Of a stretch of 64,000 nucleotides of DNA, positions 59,947-64,000 are shown piece after piece. The stretch is from positions 62,001 to 126,000 of the forward strand of contig VNWV01000012.1 of assembly GCA_009801085.1 (NCBI GenBank), written 5' to 3'. This DNA comes from Lasiodiplodia sp. COLG20 (taxonomy: Eukaryota > Ascomycota > Dothideomycetes > Botryosphaeriales > Botryosphaeriaceae). Position numbers and translations under genes: made by a program. The notes beneath the pieces are model-generated. The model was not told where the DNA came from. It worked only from the letters and a program-made list of their open reading frames with translations, and searched no databases. The first letter of the stretch is position 1; each line of letters begins with the position of its first letter.

Positions 59947-62199
59947 GGTGACGGAGGAAATTGGGAGGAGAAGGGGAGCTCTGCTTGACCAGAGGGAGGA
60001 GGAGTAGAGAGAGAGGAGAGAGCTGGAGCTGGAGAAGGAAAGGAGCAGAATGGCGGCTCTGTTCGCTGATACTTATACTGGATATCGAGAGACAGAAGAG
60101 CTCTACCTACATATAACTGACTCTCTAGCCCACCGATGCCAGGCCGTGTCTATCAAAGCTCATCCCGGTAGCCCCCATGCCGAGAGCTGGTGAACCGCGC
60201 ACGGTGCGCGCCCTACCGTCTGCCATTGTGTCATCGAATTGGCACAATGGGCGCCGAGTCGAACGGCGGCAGTGAGGGGAGAAGACACGGAACTGAGCCG
60301 AGAGCTGCGGGTAGCTATCATCTGGGCACGCGTGGGGTCTTCTCAGGTACCCTTGCGGAGACGTCTAGTCAACAAAGGCACGATCGGCCTTGGCACCTGC
60401 AGGGCCGAGCGGTAGGTTGTGCAGCCCGATGGTAGGAACAGACATACCCAGACTTTTGCTGAAGACTGGATTCTCTTGGCTATACGAATCTCTTCTAGCG
60501 CTGGGGCTTCGCCCACGACTGTGGCTTGGGGAACTCGGCAATCGCCATGCATGTACCCGCTCGAAACCGATGGTTGCTATACGCAATTGCTTGATAGAAT
60601 CCGTACGCCCTTATCGTGACCGCTCCATGTTCCGCATCCGGCAGCGAAGGAGCGCGCTCGACCCTCATTCCGGCCTGGTGCTCTGCGGGGGGGAAGCAGA
60701 AGTAGGCAGCGAGGTCGGACGAGACATTCAATTGTGCTTACGCAAAGCAGCGATAAGTGAGTAGGACGCTAGGGCGTCGGCCACAGCAGAGATAGGGAAT
60801 GGCGGCTCCGTGGAGATTCTCCGACTGACGCGCCGGATCAACACCACCCGCCGTTTTCCCGCGTTTTGCCGACCGATCGCCCAATCAGCGGGAGCCCGGC
60901 AGACAGGCAAGGTATCCGGCCAAAAGCGGTAATTGATGTGCATCTCCAGACCCAAGACTTGCACGATGTAAAAAGCTACACTACTCTCGTCAGGCACAAA
61001 CTCCAACGACCCAGAGCCACGCACGCGTTGACAAACGGAAACTCTAGCTCGCGAGACCGTCAGCCGTCCTAGTCACTCTAGAGGCAAAAGCTCAGACGCA
61101 CTAAAACACAGCCTTGATGAGGACGGACATCGTGAGCGGTTTTCGTGGTGTTGGCATTACCCCTCCGGATCCGCAATCCACTGCGCGTTGACGTAGGACA
61201 CGGCGCGATATACTTTTAGGCCCGCCAACCCCTGATCTCGAAGATCTGAAGCTTAGATGCTTGGCAGTGAAAAGAGCAGAGCCTCTTGAACAGTCCGTCG
61301 CTCTTGGCACAGGGCCTTTTGACGATATTCGACAGGCTTTGTCGTCGATCATCCTCGATTCCTGCCCCATACGGCAACCCTTCGGCGTTTGTTGCGCGCC
61401 GTGCTTTGGAAGGCTGTGTATATACGAGGGCCGTCTATAAGCTTGTGGTCGGTCCGTCCGGTATTGCAACAGCGGGCGCTAAAAGCACACTTGCCCACGG
61501 GGGACGCTGCGTCTCCACCAACAAGCTGGAGCATGACCTAACAGAAACAGCTCCGAGACTCCAATGAGGCTCCCCCCTCTTAGACACCGCAAAGGCACAC
61601 TTTTCAGCGGGCCGACTGTGCAACCTGACCACAAGCACTGAACCGAAGCTGAGCACCTCATCCCCTGACGACTGACAGAAGAGCCCCATCTTTGATCACT
61701 TCTCCATTATTCGAGTCTCATGCTACCTCACCCCATGCAGCCTCCGAATGCCGCAAGCGCCAGGCAAGCAAACATGTTCCGACAACGCAGCTTTCAGGTT
61801 TCCCCACCCCGAACTGCCCGAAGTTTGGTATAAAAAGATTAGTCCGGCCCCTGGTGGCAATATCCTCCACACTCCCACCAATAGCCATTCCAGTTGCGCC
61901 CATTAAGATCGTCCAGTACTTGACTTGAAAATAAAAACAAACAAGAAAACAAGCACGAGCAAGAAAAAATATGACCCGCAATAAACAAAATTTCAGAAAA
62001 CTCAATGAATACGCCCGATGCCAATGCCAATCCCCAACCATCCGCCATTCCCAAGTCAAAATCGTACAGAAACTATGTGTGGTTCCTCAAGCTCATCTCT
62101 TTGTGCTTTTTTGGCCGAATACTACACCAAGGCGTTTGCGTGCCCTATGGACAATATCGGTGAAGGATGATGGGAGCAAATTTATAGGGGGGAAGAGAA
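59947..62199. other. 2.25 kb intergenic region without a recognised gene
   Basis: It holds the asparaginase promoter (GA-rich around 59955-60040) and the 3' region of the Skt5-like gene. Short frames on both strands show no domain. A minus-strand frame at 61718-62059 is open for 113 codons but begins inside the probable 3' untranslated region and has no family similarity. Confidence 0.4.
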
Positions 62200-64000
62200 T
62201 TACATCACCACGCAATTTTCTTCGTGCTGCTCCTTGTTGGAGCGAGACAGGCGTTCACGTCCTTTCTGGACCTTGGCACCACCTCGCTTGAGCTCCTCAA
62301 GACGTTCACGCGCCTTGGGGAAATTGTATGCTAAGAAACAATCCTGTTAGCGATCCGATGCAGACATACTCGGGCTGACAGTAGATGAACTTACAGGCTG
62401 CCCGACCATACCATCTCTTCGCCTCCTCTAAGCTCCTCGGGCAACCAATTCCGACTTCGGTATAGTATCCCATGGCAAACCTAAAATTGTTGTTAGACGC
62501 TTCATGGAGGACATGTAGATGGAAAGAACACTCACATTGCCTTCGGGAGCGGTGGATCCGCGCACGCCGCCTTCCGCGCCCACAAGTAGGCTTCGGTGTC
62601 GCTCTGCTCCAGGATACCTGGACTGCCGGTGAGGTACCAACCGGACAGTGCCAACTCGCTCTGATGCTCTTCCTGGGCCGCTGCACGCGTGTACCACGCG
62701 ATACTTTTCTTCGTGTCGACGGGGCAGCCGAGCGATCCGTACTCGAACGCCTCTCCGAGACGGAACTGCGAGAACTTGTAGCCGTAATCGGCCGCCTTCT
62801 TGAACAGGTTGAAGGCGTATTGCTCGTCGCGAGCAACAACGTCGGCGGCAGCATCCCGGGAACCGGCCTTGTTCGAGTACAAGAGGGCGAGCTCATGCAG
62901 CGCGTGTGGGTTCTCTTCGTTGGCGTGGTCGGCAGCGCGCTTGAGCCAGGTGATGGCTTCCGCCGGAGATTTCTGTTGGTTCAGGAGGCCCTTGAGCAGG
63001 ATCATGCCCATCTTGTACATGGCAGCAGTGTCCCCAAGAGCTGCTGCGCGCTTGTACCACTGCACTGCCTTGACTGGGTCTTTACGAGTGCCACCGCCAT
63101 CTTCAGCACCAATCTCACAGCAGACGGCGGTGCGGTACGCTGCTTGAGCATGTCCCAGCTTCGCAGCCTCCAGATACATTGAGAAGGCCTCCTTCTCGTT
63201 GGGCTCAAGGCCAAGCTGACCGGATCCCAGGCTGTCTGCCATGTAGAACATAGCCTCTGGATGTTTGTTATGAGCAAGTTTCTTGACAATCTTTTGTGCC
63301 TCCAGGGTGTAACGCTCCCGGTTCTTGTTGCGAGTCTTCGGATCTGCACGGCCGCCTTCATCTGCCAGCACAGCAGCAGCCTCGACGAGCTTTTTCGCGA
63401 AGCGCAACTGAAGGTCTTTATCACTCGGACGAGAGGCGGCATCATTCCGAAGTCTCGCCAATTGGTCCATGGTGATTGGGTCAGACCCGCGACGAGCTTT
63501 TCTCTGAGACCCGCTGGTGGAAGGACCGCCAGGAACGTCCGGGTTGGGATTACCATTATGTTGACGGATTGGAATTGGCTTTCCTGACTGCTGCGGCGCT
63601 TGCTGCCCACCAGGCGGCTGAAGTCCAGGACGAACTGGGGATGGATGATGCGGCAGGGCGTCTGGATTAGCATTGCGATTGTCGGCTGGGCTCATCATAT
63701 TGTTGCCACGTTGCTCGACTGGGCTCATCATATTATTTCCTCGCTGAGGGCTCATCATGTTTTTCCGTTGGTCTGCTGGACTCATCACGTTGTTCCGCTG
63801 ATCTACGGGACTCATCATGTTGTTCGGTCCGCGCGGCCCCATATTGGTTTGCAATGGTGGACCGCGTGCTCTGTGGTCGGGGAGTGGTTGATTGGGAGGG
63901 CCATTGTTGTAACGTCCATTTGGTCCAGGGTCAGACGACTGGCTCATTTCCGTAGCATTGCGTTGCAAGTGGTCAGGCCGGCCTCCGTACGGACGCATTC
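62200..64000 (-). CDS. Skt5/Chs4-like Sel1-repeat protein, C-terminal part (5' end beyond the window)
   Basis: Exons 64000-62536 (open at the edge), 62480-62395 and 62330-62200 encode about 560 visible residues. The N-terminal part is Asn/Pro/Gly-rich with five MMSP/VMSP units. At least seven Sel1 repeats follow (for example ANYLEAAKLGHAQAAY-type units, read here as MYLEAAKLGHAQAAYRTAV, AVQWYKRAAALGDTAAMYKM, AFNLFKKAADYGYKFSQFRL). The last exon gives a basic stretch and ends CVVM, a CaaX box for prenylation. That is the layout of Skt5/Chs4, the activator and bud-neck anchor of chitin synthase III. A Met at 63998 is in frame, but the frame stays open to the edge, so the true start may lie outside. 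Splices restore PKAMFAMGYYTEVG and GRAASYNFPKARERLEEL. Confidence 0.85.

Noticed and set aside
61195..61290. Possible 5S rRNA-like stretch (gatctcgaagatctgaagc)
   Set aside because: The similarity is confined to a short word. The rest does not match a fungal 5S rRNA and no internal control region is present.

Overview
The window is nuclear DNA of a filamentous ascomycete (Pezizomycotina). The evidence is short GT-AG introns (mostly 43-218 nt), monocistronic genes on both strands, and fungal families such as Las17/WASP, Skt5/Chs4, Spt10, Tip20/RINT-1, Lst7/folliculin and a C2H2 plus Zn2Cys6 regulator. A plant-associated member, perhaps of the Dothideomycetes, would fit the secreted enzymes, but the class is a guess. 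No rRNA, tRNA or CRISPR array was recognised. Exon limits were worked out by hand from splice signals and frame continuity. A feature's start and end give the outer CDS limits, and the exons are listed in its evidence.

Layout. 1-1467 (-): 5' part of a folliculin/Lst7 gene running off the left edge. 1468-10358: an 8.9 kb stretch with no convincing gene. 10359-13209 (-): Tip20/RINT-1, divergent from the rRNA-processing gene nop9 (13639-15817, +). 16155-17932 (+): PLP-dependent group II decarboxylase. 18689-21733 (+): ferric reductase. 22890-25040 (+): Spt10-like acetyltransferase with an integrase-type HHCC finger. 25307-27110: accessory patch with a decayed short-chain dehydrogenase, an open frame made of repeats, and two copies of a short inverted-repeat element. 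27585-28656 (+): AMMECR1 protein. 29068-29852 (-): dimeric alpha-beta barrel protein. 30752-31414 (+): secreted lysine-rich protein with KR sites. 31481-31678 (-): very small conserved protein. 32686-34192 (+): three-histidine-box membrane desaturase-like protein. 35121-36604 (-): FAD oxidoreductase. 38913-40678 (-): secreted carboxylesterase. 43477-45355 (-): secreted histidine acid phosphatase, divergent from a transcription factor (46467-48899, +). 49833-51930 (-): WASP/Las17. 52356-52982 (-): conserved orphan. 53304-56164 (-): Rad1/XPF nuclease. 57179-58284 (+): GH5 endoglucanase with an in-frame stop at its last exon junction. 58763-59946 (-): secreted L-asparaginase. 62200-64000 (-): Skt5/Chs4-type Sel1-repeat protein ending in a CaaX box, cut by the right edge.

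Most genes are unrelated housekeeping functions: nutrient signalling, ER-Golgi tethering, ribosome biogenesis, transcription, actin, DNA repair and cell wall. Between them lie nutrient-acquisition genes (ferric reductase, phosphatase, esterase, cellulase, asparaginase). No biosynthetic cluster is evident. The less ordinary items are the KR-repeat secreted protein, the nonsense codon in the endoglucanase, a MITE-like family with at least four copies, and a coiled-coil plus Thr-Pro repeat ORF.
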